From the NCBI GenBank assembly GCA_024402565.1, contig JAKSTM010000001.1, positions 62,001 to 126,000 of the forward strand: a DNA stretch of 64,000 nt, read 5' to 3'. The DNA is from Treponema sp. GTDB lineage: Bacteria > Spirochaetota > Spirochaetia > Treponematales > Treponemataceae. The notes under the pieces are model-generated. The model worked only from the letters and a program-made list of their open reading frames with translations, was not told the origin of the DNA and ran no database searches. The position numbers and the translations under genes were made by a program. The stretch's first letter is position 1, and every line of letters begins with the position of its first letter. This document shows positions 46,959-56,469 of this stretch, piece by piece.

Positions 46959-48050
46959 ATGGCCAAAGATATTCTACATCAGGCACGAAAGGAAATGGCA
47001 AGACGTCATTTTGGTCAGGCCATAAAAATCCTTGAGTCCGGTGCTGAAATTTACCAGGAAAACGCAGATTATTATATTCTTCTTGGAACTGCATGTCTTT
47101 ATGCTGGAGATGTAGGAACTTCTTATGCTTATTATCAAAAAGCCCGAAAAATCAATCTCACAAATGTAACTTTACTTCTAGGACAGGCTGCTATTTTTTT
47201 ACGCCGTGGTGATACAGAAAAGGCCATAAATTATTATATTGAAGTTCTTGAAAATGAACCTGGAAATAAAACGGCGAGAGATGCCATGGAATTTATTCGT
47301 GTTCATGGTGATTATACCACTATTTGCCGGTGGGTAGATACTGGACGAATTGAACAGTTTTTTCCTAAAATCGGGGTCAATCCTGATAAAATTCTGTATG
47401 GAACAGTGCTTGCGGTATTCTGCATAGCTGGTTCTCTTTTTGCTCTTTCCTTTGCCGGACGAAAAACAAAGAATATTACAGGCCCTAGAATGGATCTTTC
47501 GTCAATTCAGCTTACTCAGGAAGAAAAAACTAATTCTCAGAATAAGGATTTGTCATCAGTTACCTGCCATTATATTTTGAGTGAGAAAGAGATTACATCT
47601 TCTTATGAAAAGGCTCTTAAGTACTTTCAGGAAAATGATGATAATCATGCTCAAATTGAAATTAACAGGATTTTGAATTCAAATGCTTCTCTTCCGATAC
47701 GACAGAAAGCAAATATACTTATGGGATATCTTTCTGTTCCTGGATTTGATAACCTTATTTATAGTCCAGATTTTAAGGTAGTGGAAAAAGATCCTGATTT
47801 ATATTTAGATTGTTATGTTATCTGGAGTGGGCGAGTTTCAGATGTTATTGAGTCTGAAAGCTCTTATGAAGCTCGTTTTCTTATTGGATATGATACTATG
47901 AAAAATCTTGATGGAATAATTACAGTAAAATTTTCTTCAAAAATTTTCATAGAATCTGACAAACCTGTAAAGATTTTAGGTAAACTTATTAAAGAGGATG
48001 GTAATCTGATTCTTTCAGGAAGATCGGTTTATCAAAGTGTAAACTTTTAG
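46959..48050 (+). CDS. TPR protein with a single membrane helix
   Basis: A 363-residue protein. Residues 1-115 contain three TPR units (ARKEMARRHFGQAIKILESG, YILLGTACLYAGDVGTSYAY, LGQAAIFLRRGDTEKAINYY) in the cytoplasm. A hydrophobic helix (about 144-163, VLAVFCIAGSLFALSFAG) crosses the membrane, and the C-terminal 200 residues are extracytoplasmic. The latter part has a beta-rich module (LYLDCYVIWSGRVSDVIESE and so on) like OB-type folds. It starts 3 bp after the lipoprotein stop and is the last gene of this group before a hairpin. A scaffold role is inferred from domain content. Confidence 0.78.
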   Translation: MAKDILHQARKEMARRHFGQAIKILESGAEIYQENADYYILLGTACLYAGDVGTSYAYYQKARKINLTNVTLLLGQAAIFLRRGDTEKAINYYIEVLENEPGNKTARDAMEFIRVHGDYTTICRWVDTGRIEQFFPKIGVNPDKILYGTVLAVFCIAGSLFALSFAGRKTKNITGPRMDLSSIQLTQEEKTNSQNKDLSSVTCHYILSEKEITSSYEKALKYFQENDDNHAQIEINRILNSNASLPIRQKANILMGYLSVPGFDNLIYSPDFKVVEKDPDLYLDCYVIWSGRVSDVIESESSYEARFLIGYDTMKNLDGIITVKFSSKIFIESDKPVKILGKLIKEDGNLILSGRSVYQSVNF

Positions 48051-48089
48051 GTAATTTGTATTTTGGTTAATTTTTAATAAAAGAAATAT

Positions 48090-48126
48090 AAAGATCTGAA
48101 AAAAAGATATTTTTTTTCGGATCTTT
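48090..48126 (+). terminator. Hairpin between the TPR gene and recA
   Basis: AAAGATC, TG mismatch, seven A; loop; seven T, CG mismatch, GATCTTT. A long A-T-rich stem; no T-run continues after it, so termination is less certain. Confidence 0.5.
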
Positions 48127-48192
48127 GCATAAAATGTAATCTAAAAGACATACTTATATTGGGTGGAAATAAATAAAAGGGTAGGTATTCAA

Positions 48193-49392
48193 ATGGCAAA
48201 AGCTACAGCTACAGCTCCGGTTGATACATCGGAGAAATTAAAAGCTTTGGAAGCTGCTCGTCTTCAGATTGAAAAGCAGTTCGGTGCCGGTTCACTTATG
48301 AAACTGGGTGATAAGGCAAATGTGGATGGAATCGATGTTATTCCTTCTGGTTCAATTCTTCTTGATGAAGCTCTTGGAATTGGTGGTTATCCTCGTGGTC
48401 GTGTTATTGAAATGTACGGTCCGGAAAGTTCTGGTAAAACCACTCTTGCTCTTCATGCCGTTGCAGAAGCTCAGAAACTGGGAGGCGTTGCCGCTTTTGT
48501 TGATGCTGAACATGCGTTGGACCCAGTGTATGCAAAAAATCTCGGTGTAAATATTGATGAATTATGGGTATCTCAGCCAGATACAGGGGAACAAGCTCTT
48601 GAAATCACAGAAAATCTTGTTCGCTCTGGAGCGGTAGATATTATTGTCGTAGACTCTGTTGCAGCCCTTACACCACAGGCGGAAATTGAAGGTGATATGG
48701 GTGACAGTCACATGGGACTTCAGGCTCGTCTCATGAGCCAGGCTCTCCGTAAATTAACAGCAATTATCGGAAAATCAAATTGTATTGTTGTTTTCATTAA
48801 CCAGATTCGTATGAAGATTGGCGTAATGTTCGGAAATCCAGAAACAACAACTGGTGGAAACGCACTTAAATTTTACGCTTCAGTTCGTCTTGAAATCCGC
48901 CGCATTGAATCAATTGATTCAAAGACTTCAGAAGATGCAGTTGGAAATCGTGTTCGAGTAAAGATTGTTAAAAATAAGGTTGCACCACCATTTAGAAAGT
49001 GTGAACTGGATATCTACTTTGGTAAAGGTATTTCATATACCGCATCTCTTTTGGATTGTGCTGTAAAATATGAAATTATCAATAAAGCAGGTGCCTGGTA
49101 TTCTATGAATGATGAAAAAATCGGACAGGGAAAGGAAAATACACTTAATTTCCTGGAACAGCATCCTGAAATCGCAGCAGATATTGAAAATAAACTCCGT
49201 GATAAGCTTTTCCCTGGCCAGGTTCTTAAGAATAAGGAAGGTGTTCCTGTAAAGCGTGAGCCTCGTATTGCGCCAAAAACAGAATCAGCAACTGATGCTG
49301 GTTCAAAAGGTGCTGATGTCTCTCTCGGAGTGACAGAAAAAGGTAAAGCTGAAGCAAAAAGTGATATAAGCCTGGCTGATGGTTTGTTCTAA
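48193..49392 (+). CDS. recA: Recombinase RecA
   Basis: A 399-residue DNA strand-exchange protein and co-protease. ATG 48193 starts [15 protein letters not shown]; an upstream in-frame start would add ten residues and is poorer. Walker [10 protein letters not shown], the L1 loop [18 protein letters not shown], the Walker B VDSVAAL and the L2 region [20 protein letters not shown] are all intact. The C-terminal 60 residues carry a charged, Lys/Glu-rich tail. I see no palindromic LexA box in the short upstream region. folK follows after 52 bp. Confidence 0.97.
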   Translation: MAKATATAPVDTSEKLKALEAARLQIEKQFGAGSLMKLGDKANVDGIDVIPSGSILLDEALGIGGYPRGRVIEMYGPESSGKTTLALHAVAEAQKLGGVAAFVDAEHALDPVYAKNLGVNIDELWVSQPDTGEQALEITENLVRSGAVDIIVVDSVAALTPQAEIEGDMGDSHMGLQARLMSQALRKLTAIIGKSNCIVVFINQIRMKIGVMFGNPETTTGGNALKFYASVRLEIRRIESIDSKTSEDAVGNRVRVKIVKNKVAPPFRKCELDIYFGKGISYTASLLDCAVKYEIINKAGAWYSMNDEKIGQGKENTLNFLEQHPEIAADIENKLRDKLFPGQVLKNKEGVPVKREPRIAPKTESATDAGSKGADVSLGVTEKGKAEAKSDISLADGLF

Positions 49393-49444
49393 ATCAAGAA
49401 AAACTTTTTGATACTAAAATTACAATTATATTATTGAAATACTA

Positions 49445-49969
49445 ATGAAAAGAGTTATTCTTGGGCTTGGATCTAATAAATCTTTCAATTCTCTTTCGCC
49501 GGTGCAACTTTTAGATGCTGCCTGCGAAGAATTGAAAGGTATTGTTTTTGAGCCTTATTTTTCTTCGATATACACTTCAAAAGCAATGTATGTTACAGAT
49601 CAGGAAGATTTTTATAACATGGTTTGTATAGGTTATGTTGCTGATGATAAAAATCCTTACGATTTTCTTGATGATGTTCACAAAATCGAAAGTAAATATG
49701 GCCGTGACCGATCAAAAGAAATTCGTTTTGGCCCTAGAACACTGGATGTCGATATAGAAGAATTTGGTAATCTGAAATCAGATGATCCAGTTCTTCTGCT
49801 TCCACATCCAAGAATTAAAGAAAGAGCATTTGTTTTAATTCCTTTACTTGAGTTATTGGTAAAACATGCCGAAGATTTACAAGAAGATATACAGTTAAAG
49901 GATTTTTCACAGGCTCTGGCAAATCTTCATAACCAGGACGAAGTTGTGCTCTTCCGGAAAAATTCTTAA
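49445..49969 (+). CDS. folK: 2-amino-4-hydroxy-6-hydroxymethyldihydropteridine pyrophosphokinase
   Basis: A 174-residue HPPK enzyme of folate biosynthesis. LGLGSN at the start, KIESKYGRDRS, RFGPRTLDVDIEEFG with the metal-binding Asp pair, and LPHPRIKERAFVLIPL are the family signatures. Length is normal. It lies upstream of scpA and is separated from folP by scpA-scpB-rluB; no folB or folE is in the window. Confidence 0.95.
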   Translation: MKRVILGLGSNKSFNSLSPVQLLDAACEELKGIVFEPYFSSIYTSKAMYVTDQEDFYNMVCIGYVADDKNPYDFLDDVHKIESKYGRDRSKEIRFGPRTLDVDIEEFGNLKSDDPVLLLPHPRIKERAFVLIPLLELLVKHAEDLQEDIQLKDFSQALANLHNQDEVVLFRKNS

Positions 49970-50023
49970 ATAAATATATCTTTGGGATTTATTCTAAAGG
50001 GTCTTAAATAAGGATTTAAGTAT

Positions 50024-50845
50024 ATGGAAGAAGTAAAAACTGATACAGTTGTCGCAACTGATGTAGCTGAAAAAAAAGCGGTAAGAAAATATCAGATTGG
50101 TGAATTTGACGGACCTCTTGATTTGCTCTGGAATCTTATCCGTGAAAGCAAAGTGAATATATATGATATTCCGATTGCTCAGATTACTGAACAGTATCTG
50201 GAGTATCTGGATTATGCGGTACAGACTGATCTTGGTGACCTTTCCGAATTTTATAGTTGGGCTGCGAAACTGATTTATATTAAGAGCCGAATGCTTCTTC
50301 CAGTAGAAATTAATTATGATGATGAGGAAGATGAAGATCCACGTCAGGAATTAGTAGATAAACTTATTGAATATCAGAAATTCAAGAAGCTGACAGCCCT
50401 CATGGAAGAGCAGGAAGATGATTCTGAATGGAATTTTGAACGTAAAAAAATTCAGAGAGTCCTTCCTTTTGAAGAAACTGATGACATGTGGGAAGAAGTA
50501 GATACATGGGATCTTCTTCAGCAGCTGCAGACTATTTTCAAACAGATGATAAATAAATATTCAAATGAAAAGATTTTGAATATGTATGAAGAGATTTCTG
50601 TTAATGAAAAAATAACACTTATGAATGAGCTTCTGGAAGATAAGAATGAATGTATGTTTACGGATTTGCTTACAAGAAGCGGAAATCCAATGGATCTGGT
50701 TTGTGCATTTATGGCTATTCTTGAAGCGGTAAAATTTAAAATGATTACAATTTTTCAGAATAAACTTTTTGGTGATATTAAAATCTGTAAAAGAGATGAA
50801 TCTGAAACAGTTGTTATCAATGAAGAAGATTTAACAACAAATTAA
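50024..50845 (+). CDS. scpA: Chromosome segregation and condensation protein ScpA (kleisin)
   Basis: A 273-residue kleisin that links the SMC ATPase heads. The N-terminal segment FDGPLDLLWNLIRESKVNIYDIPI, the AAKLIYIKSRMLL region and the C-terminal winged helix (LVCAFMAILEAVKFKMITIFQ) are typical, with a charged linker between. AAGGA precedes ATG 50024. It is 12 bp upstream of scpB. Confidence 0.94.
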   Translation: MEEVKTDTVVATDVAEKKAVRKYQIGEFDGPLDLLWNLIRESKVNIYDIPIAQITEQYLEYLDYAVQTDLGDLSEFYSWAAKLIYIKSRMLLPVEINYDDEEDEDPRQELVDKLIEYQKFKKLTALMEEQEDDSEWNFERKKIQRVLPFEETDDMWEEVDTWDLLQQLQTIFKQMINKYSNEKILNMYEEISVNEKITLMNELLEDKNECMFTDLLTRSGNPMDLVCAFMAILEAVKFKMITIFQNKLFGDIKICKRDESETVVINEEDLTTN

Positions 50846-50857
50846 TGTGGATAAGAT

Positions 50858-51397
50858 ATGGAACTTGCAAGAGAAACAGGATTTGTAGAATCAATTTTAT
50901 TTCTTGAAAGCGAACCTTTGCCGGTAAAAGTTTTGGCTTCAAAGGCTCAGCTTTCGGAAGAAGTTGTGGAAAAATGTATAGAAAACTTGACTGAAAAATA
51001 TAAAGAGGAAAGTTCAGGTGTAGAACTTTCTATGATTACAGGCGGATGGTGTCTTACTCCAAAGAAAGAATATTGGGAGGTTTTGAAAGAATATTATGGC
51101 TCAAAAAGAGATGGAAAACTCTCAAAATCGGCCATGGAAACTCTTTCTATTATTGCTTATTCTCAGCCTATTACACGAAGCGAAATAGAAGCTATTCGTG
51201 GAGTTGGTGTTGATAATGCGATGCGCCTGTTGATTGAAAAAAATCTTGTAAAAGAAGTTGGGAAGAAAGACGCTCCAGGGCGTCCTACACAGTTTGGAAC
51301 AACAAAAGAGTTTTTGAAATTGTTCCGATTAAATTCCATTGCAGATTTACCAAAACTTGATGAAGATGAAGCAGAACGATTCGAACTTGCCCGTTAA
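50858..51397 (+). CDS. scpB: Segregation and condensation protein ScpB
   Basis: A 179-residue protein of two winged-helix domains that dimerises and binds ScpA. The signature segment SKSAMETLSIIAYSQPITRS, EIEAIRGV and the C-terminal GRPTQFGTTKEFLKLF are clear. It overlaps the pseudouridine synthase gene at its 3' end, so the scpA-scpB-rluB order, common in Firmicutes and spirochaetes, is preserved. Confidence 0.95.
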   Translation: MELARETGFVESILFLESEPLPVKVLASKAQLSEEVVEKCIENLTEKYKEESSGVELSMITGGWCLTPKKEYWEVLKEYYGSKRDGKLSKSAMETLSIIAYSQPITRSEIEAIRGVGVDNAMRLLIEKNLVKEVGKKDAPGRPTQFGTTKEFLKLFRLNSIADLPKLDEDEAERFELAR

Positions 51398-52199
51398 ATC
51401 ACCGGAAGCAGAAAAAGAGGTTATCCGTCTTCAGGTTTATTTAGCTCATGCTGGAGTTGCCAGTCGTCGTGCCAGTGAAGAAGTAATTGCTAGCGGCAGA
51501 GTAAAAGTAAATGGAATTGTGGTAACAGAAATGGGAGCCAAAGTTTCTGTCCACGATAAAATTGAAGTTGACGGAAAACTGATAGGACTTGAAGAAAATA
51601 AACGTTATATCCTTTTGAATAAACCGGAAGGATGTGTTTGTTCCAGTAATGATGAAAAAGGCCGTCAGATAGCAGGTGATTTACTTAAAGAAAAATATTC
51701 AGAACGACTTTACAATGTGGGCCGTCTTGATATGTTTTCGAGAGGAATTATTTTTTATACTAATGACGGAGATTTTGCGGCAAAACTTTCTCATCCATCC
51801 AGTGAAATAGAAAAGGAATATATAGTAGTTTCTACTCAAGACATTCCTGATGCTCTACCTGAGAATTTCAGAAAAGGAATCCGCATCGATAATATTTTTT
51901 ACCGTGCAAAAATTGTGGAAAAAATTAACGAACGAAAATGCCGTATTGTCCTTTTGGAAGGTAAAAATCGGGAAATCCGTAATGTTTTTGAATATTATAA
52001 TATTCCTATTCGAAGTCTTACCCGTGTTCGCATTGGAAATGTTAATCTAGATCAACTTCCTCCAGGCGAAAGTCGTGAACTTTCTGCTTCGGAAGTAGCT
52101 TCATTATTATCCCTTTGTAGTAAAAATTCTTCTGTTGGTAAATTTGATAAAGTGGTAAAAGGGAGAAAGACTCCTGTAAATAAAAAAATAAAGGATTAA
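51366..52199 (+). CDS. rluB: 23S rRNA pseudouridine synthase, RluB/RsuA family
   Basis: A 277-residue enzyme. An N-terminal S4 RNA-binding domain (residues 21-70: RLQVYLAHAGVASRRASEEV) is followed by the RsuA-type catalytic domain with LLNKPEGCVCSS and the catalytic Asp in NVGRLDMFSRGI. KNREIRNVFEYYNIPIRSL is also conserved. The start is uncertain: ATG 51360, ATG 51366 and TTG 51384 are in frame inside the scpB end and none has a clear Shine-Dalgarno sequence. I choose 51366, giving a 32-bp overlap with scpB. folP begins 5 bp after its stop. Confidence 0.9.
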   Translation: MKQNDSNLPVKSPEAEKEVIRLQVYLAHAGVASRRASEEVIASGRVKVNGIVVTEMGAKVSVHDKIEVDGKLIGLEENKRYILLNKPEGCVCSSNDEKGRQIAGDLLKEKYSERLYNVGRLDMFSRGIIFYTNDGDFAAKLSHPSSEIEKEYIVVSTQDIPDALPENFRKGIRIDNIFYRAKIVEKINERKCRIVLLEGKNREIRNVFEYYNIPIRSLTRVRIGNVNLDQLPPGESRELSASEVASLLSLCSKNSSVGKFDKVVKGRKTPVNKKIKD

Positions 52200-52204
52200 G
52201 GTAA

Positions 52205-53023
52205 ATGATTTCTTTTCCATTGAAAACAAGAACAGTTGAAACTTCACGTAAAGCATTTGTTATGGGAATAGTAAATATTACGCCAGACTCTTTTTATGAA
52301 AAAAGCCGTGGTGGAATTGAACGTGCCTTAAAATTAATAGAAGAAGGCGCAGATATTCTTGATCTTGGGGCTGAATCAACAAGACCGGGATTTACTGAGG
52401 TTCCTGTTGAAGAGGAAATCAGACGTCTAATTCCTGTTATAAAAGAAATTCGAAAAATATCAAATATTCCACTTTCAATTGATACCCGCAAAAAAGCGGT
52501 TTTTGAAGCTTGTTTTACTGAGGGTGCAGATATTTTAAATGATGTATCATCTTTTGATTTTGATTCTTCTATGGCAGAATTCTGCGGAAAAGAGAATGTT
52601 CCTGTTATTTTGACACATACTTATCCGCATGGTCGGGAAAAGGAACTGGAAAATAATGGAATAAAGTCGGGATCTTCAGATATCATCGCTGAACTCTCTG
52701 AATATTTTGAAAAAAGAATTTCTCTTGTTACTTCTTTTGGACTTGATAGTGAAAAAATTATTGTGGATCCTGGAATAGGTTTTGGAAAAACCTATGAAGA
52801 AAATCTGGCCCTGATTAATAATTGTGGAAAACTTTGTGGTGGAAAATACAGAGTTATGATGGCACTTTCACGTAAACGTTGTATAGGTCAGATGATTGGT
52901 GATATGGAAGCTGACCGCCTCCAGGGAACTGTTGATGCAGACCTTATTGCAATTAAAAATGGTGCAGAATTTATTCGTGTTCATGATGTGGATGCACATG
53001 TTCAGGTTTTAAAAACTTTATGA
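52205..53023 (+). CDS. folP: Dihydropteroate synthase
   Basis: A 272-residue TIM-barrel enzyme condensing the HPPK product with p-aminobenzoate. MGIVNITPDSFY, LDLGAESTRPGF, SIDTRK, LNDVSSF and IVDPGIGFGKTYEENL are the standard DHPS motifs, including the sulfonamide-sensitive loops. It directly follows rluB, so folK and folP share a chromosomal neighbourhood but not adjacency. Confidence 0.95.
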   Translation: MISFPLKTRTVETSRKAFVMGIVNITPDSFYEKSRGGIERALKLIEEGADILDLGAESTRPGFTEVPVEEEIRRLIPVIKEIRKISNIPLSIDTRKKAVFEACFTEGADILNDVSSFDFDSSMAEFCGKENVPVILTHTYPHGREKELENNGIKSGSSDIIAELSEYFEKRISLVTSFGLDSEKIIVDPGIGFGKTYEENLALINNCGKLCGGKYRVMMALSRKRCIGQMIGDMEADRLQGTVDADLIAIKNGAEFIRVHDVDAHVQVLKTL

Positions 53024-53086
53024 CAATTAATGAGGTTTTGTCATTCTCTTGCAAAAAATGCTAAAAAAGCGCATTATATGCGAATT

Positions 53087-54805
53087 ATGATGAAACCTGA
53101 ATTATTTAATACGCTTAAAAGCTATTCAGTAAAAACTTTTGTTTCCGACCTTATCGCCGGTATTATTGTTGGTATCGTAGCTCTTCCTTTGGCCATTGCC
53201 TTTGGTATTGCTTCCGGTGTTGGACCTGAAAAGGGTATCTTTACAGCAGTTGTGGCAGGATTTATTATTTCTGCTTTCGGTGGAACCCGTGTTCAGATTG
53301 GTGGTCCTACAGGTGCTTTTGCCGTAATCATTTACGGAATCATGCAGAAATACGGATTCGGTGAACTGATGATTGCTACAATCATCGCCGGTATCCTTAT
53401 GATTCTTCTTGGTGTTTTCAAACTTGGCGGCCTTGTAAAATTCATTCCTTATACAATTATTACAGGTTTTACAGCAGGTATTGCCGTAACAATCGCTTCT
53501 GGTCAGATTGGCGACTTCTTTGGACTTACACCTGACTTTTCAACTCCAATGATGATTCTTGGTGAAGAATATTCAAAGCTGCCTGGAGACTTCCTTCCAA
53601 AAGTAATCTGCTTTGCAAAATCAGCTTCTTCAATCAATGTTTATGCATTTGTAGTTGCAGCAGTTTCACTTGTTGTTCTCTTTGTATGGCCAAAGATTTC
53701 AAAGAAAATCCCGGGTTCCCTTATCGTAATCATTCTTGCAACTGTAATTACAGTTCTTTTGAAGAAATTCTGTGGTCTTGAACTTGCAACAATCCAGACC
53801 CGCTACGGTTCAATTCCAAACAAGCTCCCGGCTCCACAGCTTCCACATTTTTCAATGAATTCAATCGTTGAACTTTTCCCAACAGCAATTTCTATTGCTG
53901 TTCTTGGTGCCATTGAATCCCTTATGTCAGCTGTTGTCGCCGACGGTATGATGGGTACAAAACATGACTCAAATATGGAACTTATCGCACAGGGTGTTGC
54001 AAATATTGCTTCTCCTGTATTCGGCGGTATTCCTGCAACCGGTGCTATTGCCCGTACAGCAACAAACATCAAAAACGGTGGTAAAACACCTGTTGCTGGC
54101 ATTATTCATGCTGTGACACTTCTTTGTATCATGCTTTTCTTGGGCAAGTTTGTAGTTTACATTCCAATGGCTGCTCTTGCTGCAGTCCTTATTAACGTAG
54201 CATGGAACATGGCTGGTTTCCCTGCAATCAAAGCTCTTCTTAAAGGACAGAAATCAGACATTGCAGTTCTTACAGTAACATTCCTTATTACAGTATTTAT
54301 TGACCTGACAGTTGCCATTGAAGTAGGACTTGGTCTTGCTGCTTTCTTCTTTATTAAGAAAATGATTGATCTTTCTGAAGTTCATGAATATGGCGAAAAC
54401 CTGACTGGCGGACTTAAGACAAAAACAAATAACGCAAATAACGATTCAGGTGTTGAAGAAGAACTTGAAATCCCACACGGAGTTCTGGTTTACGAAGTTG
54501 ACGGACCTTTGTTCTTTGGTACAGTACGCAAGTTCGAAATTGCAGCTGAACGTGCAGGTGCTGAATGTAAGGCAATCATTCTTCGTATGCGTAATACAAG
54601 TTACCTTGATGCTGGTGGTGTTCAGGCTTTGAAACAGCTTAAATCTGCCTGTGACAGAAAAAACATTACAATCGTTCTTTCAGGTGTTCATCCACAGCCA
54701 TGGAAACTTCTTGAAAAGATGGGAATGTTCGAAGATTTAGGTTCAGAAAACATCTACGATCACATCGACAAAGCTCTTGCCCGCGCAAAAGAAATTGTAA
54801 GATAA
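53087..54805 (+). CDS. SulP family anion transporter with STAS domain
   Basis: A 572-residue inner-membrane transporter of the SLC26/SulP group, moving sulfate, bicarbonate or organic anions. About 12 helices include DLIAGIIVGIVALPLAIAFG, the GGTRVQIGGPTGAFAVIIY signature and GAIESLMSAVVADGM. A cytoplasmic STAS domain (about 450-572: GVLVYEVDGPLFFGTV, RMRNTSYLDAGGVQAL) has the conserved aspartate. Start choice: an open frame extends to ATG 53030, but the extra residues (MRFCHSLAKNAKK) look noncoding, so ATG 53087 is chosen. The codon bias is that of a highly expressed gene. Substrate not assigned. Confidence 0.9.
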   Translation: MMKPELFNTLKSYSVKTFVSDLIAGIIVGIVALPLAIAFGIASGVGPEKGIFTAVVAGFIISAFGGTRVQIGGPTGAFAVIIYGIMQKYGFGELMIATIIAGILMILLGVFKLGGLVKFIPYTIITGFTAGIAVTIASGQIGDFFGLTPDFSTPMMILGEEYSKLPGDFLPKVICFAKSASSINVYAFVVAAVSLVVLFVWPKISKKIPGSLIVIILATVITVLLKKFCGLELATIQTRYGSIPNKLPAPQLPHFSMNSIVELFPTAISIAVLGAIESLMSAVVADGMMGTKHDSNMELIAQGVANIASPVFGGIPATGAIARTATNIKNGGKTPVAGIIHAVTLLCIMLFLGKFVVYIPMAALAAVLINVAWNMAGFPAIKALLKGQKSDIAVLTVTFLITVFIDLTVAIEVGLGLAAFFFIKKMIDLSEVHEYGENLTGGLKTKTNNANNDSGVEEELEIPHGVLVYEVDGPLFFGTVRKFEIAAERAGAECKAIILRMRNTSYLDAGGVQALKQLKSACDRKNITIVLSGVHPQPWKLLEKMGMFEDLGSENIYDHIDKALARAKEIVR

Positions 54806-54836
54806 AAAGTACATTTTTAAATTCTTCACTTTTATG

Positions 54837-54870
54837 AACAGAGTCCGATAATCTGATTATGGACTCTGTT
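54837..54870. promoter_or_regulatory. 10-bp palindrome around the -10 and start codon of the ATP-grasp gene
   Basis: AACAGAGTCC (54837-54846) and GGACTCTGTT (54861-54870) are perfect inverted repeats. The 14-nt centre contains GATAAT (54847-54852) and the first two bases of ATG 54859. It may be an operator, or an RNA hairpin blocking initiation on read-through transcripts from sulP. Confidence 0.5.
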
Positions 54871-56469
54871 TTGATTTTAGGGGCAGGACTTATGCAGGGA
54901 CCTGCCATCAGTTCTGCAAAAGAACTTGGATACAAAGCTTATGTTGTTGATGCTGATGAAAATGCAGTATGTGTAAAAAATGCTGATGTTTTCAAAAAAA
55001 TCGACCTTAAAGCAAAAGAAGAAATTGCGGAATACGCAAAAACAATTCCCTCATTAAAGGCTGTATTCACTGCCGGTACAGATTTTTCGGCCAGTGTAAG
55101 TTATGTTTCTGAAGCATTAGGCCTTATTTCACATAGTTTTGAAGCTGCATGCAATGCAAGCAATAAAATTCTTATGCGCGGCTGTTTTTCAAAAGCCGGT
55201 GTTCCTTCTCCAAAATTTTTGAAAGTTTCGAAGGATGACCTTTCAGAATCTGAAGGCGCTTCAAACAATATAAAAGTTCCTTTTGATTTTCCTTTTGTTG
55301 TAAAACCTTGTGATAATATGGGCGGCCGCGGTTGCCGTATGGTTCGCTCGGAAGAAGAATATCTTCCCGCCCTTATTGCAGGCGTGAATAATTCAAGAAG
55401 CGGTACAGCCATTGTTGAAGAATATATGGATGGTCCTGAATATTCTATTGATGCTCTTGTTTACAACGGAATATTTACTGTAACAGGTTTTGCAGTCCGT
55501 CACATAAAATATCCTCCATACTTTATTGAAGTAGGGCATACAATGCCTGCAGTCCTCAGTCAGAAAGAACATGATGAACTGATTTCTGTATTTGCACTTG
55601 GCGCCAAAGCCCTGGGCTTATCTTCCGGTGCTGCCAAGGCAGACATTAAATATACAAAAAACGGTCCTATGATCGGCGAAATTGCGGGCCGTCTTTCCGG
55701 CGGCTATATGTCAGGCTGGACTTTCCCATATGCAAGCGACCTGAACTTAACAAAGCAGGGGCTTCTTATCGCGTCCGGAAAAGAACCTTCGGATTTGGTA
55801 AACCGCCGTAAACCTGTTACTTTTAATCCGGGGCCTCAGTGTCAGGGAAACGAAAAACCTTACGAACTTTTTGAAATCCCTTGTACAAAAACAAGTGCGG
55901 AAAGAGCCTGGATTTCAATTCCCGGAACAGTGGAAGAAGTAAATCTTCCTTCAAAAAAAGAATATGTTGAAGATTTCCTTCCACGGGCAACTGTAAGTCT
56001 TGGAGGTAAAGTTGATTTTCCTCGAAACAACGTTCAGAAGTGCGGAAATGTAATCACCCGGGCTTTGAAGCGTGAAGACGCCGTAAATGCTGCCGAAACA
56101 ACTGTCAGTGATATTTTTATCCGCCTGAAGGCAAATGATGCGGCTACAGAAAAATTCCTTGCAGGCAGCTCTGAAAAAGATGAAGAAAGCTTCCCGCCTT
56201 CGGCGTTCACTGTTTCTGAATCAGATTTTGAAAAGATTTCCGGAACTATCGGAGAAAATGAGAGTTTTCTTTCTGCAATTTCCGGATGTTTTGATATTGA
56301 AAAATATGAAAGTCTTCTGGACTGGAATTATCTTTCTATGAAAGATGCTCTTAAGAAAGTGGATAAAATTCTTCCGGAACATAAGTCTTGTGAAAAAAAA
56401 GAATTTTTCCGTGCATTCTTGCGCGGTTCAGTTCAGCTTTCAGTATATTTTATGGATAAATTAAAATGA
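54859..56469 (+). CDS. ATP-grasp domain protein
   Basis: A 536-residue cytoplasmic ligase-like protein. A Rossmann-like N-terminus (VLILGAGLMQGPAISSAKEL, VDADENAVC) precedes an ATP-grasp fold with FPFVVKPCDNMGGRGCRMV, a glycine-rich ATP loop, VEEYMDGPEYSIDALVY, and the metal-binding ADIKYTKNGPMIGEIAGRLS. This order matches PurK/PurT/carbamoyl-phosphate-synthase-like and peptide-ligase members, and the C-terminal ~150 residues are unassigned. The substrate is unknown. The gene starts 53 bp after sulP within a palindrome, lacks a Shine-Dalgarno sequence and ends in a 4-nt ATGA overlap with the amidase gene. Confidence 0.85.
   Translation: MDSVLILGAGLMQGPAISSAKELGYKAYVVDADENAVCVKNADVFKKIDLKAKEEIAEYAKTIPSLKAVFTAGTDFSASVSYVSEALGLISHSFEAACNASNKILMRGCFSKAGVPSPKFLKVSKDDLSESEGASNNIKVPFDFPFVVKPCDNMGGRGCRMVRSEEEYLPALIAGVNNSRSGTAIVEEYMDGPEYSIDALVYNGIFTVTGFAVRHIKYPPYFIEVGHTMPAVLSQKEHDELISVFALGAKALGLSSGAAKADIKYTKNGPMIGEIAGRLSGGYMSGWTFPYASDLNLTKQGLLIASGKEPSDLVNRRKPVTFNPGPQCQGNEKPYELFEIPCTKTSAERAWISIPGTVEEVNLPSKKEYVEDFLPRATVSLGGKVDFPRNNVQKCGNVITRALKREDAVNAAETTVSDIFIRLKANDAATEKFLAGSSEKDEESFPPSAFTVSESDFEKISGTIGENESFLSAISGCFDIEKYESLLDWNYLSMKDALKKVDKILPEHKSCEKKEFFRAFLRGSVQLSVYFMDKLK

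Noticed and set aside
48127-48192. LexA operator upstream of recA
   Set aside because: No palindrome of known LexA type is visible in the short upstream region.
49392-49412. Terminator after recA
   Set aside because: The ATCAAG...CTTTTTGAT stem is weak, mismatched and A/T only, without a clear T-run.
53030-53086. Longer start for the SulP transporter
   Set aside because: The extra residues do not resemble SulP N-termini, and no Shine-Dalgarno sequence precedes the earlier ATG; the choice remains uncertain.
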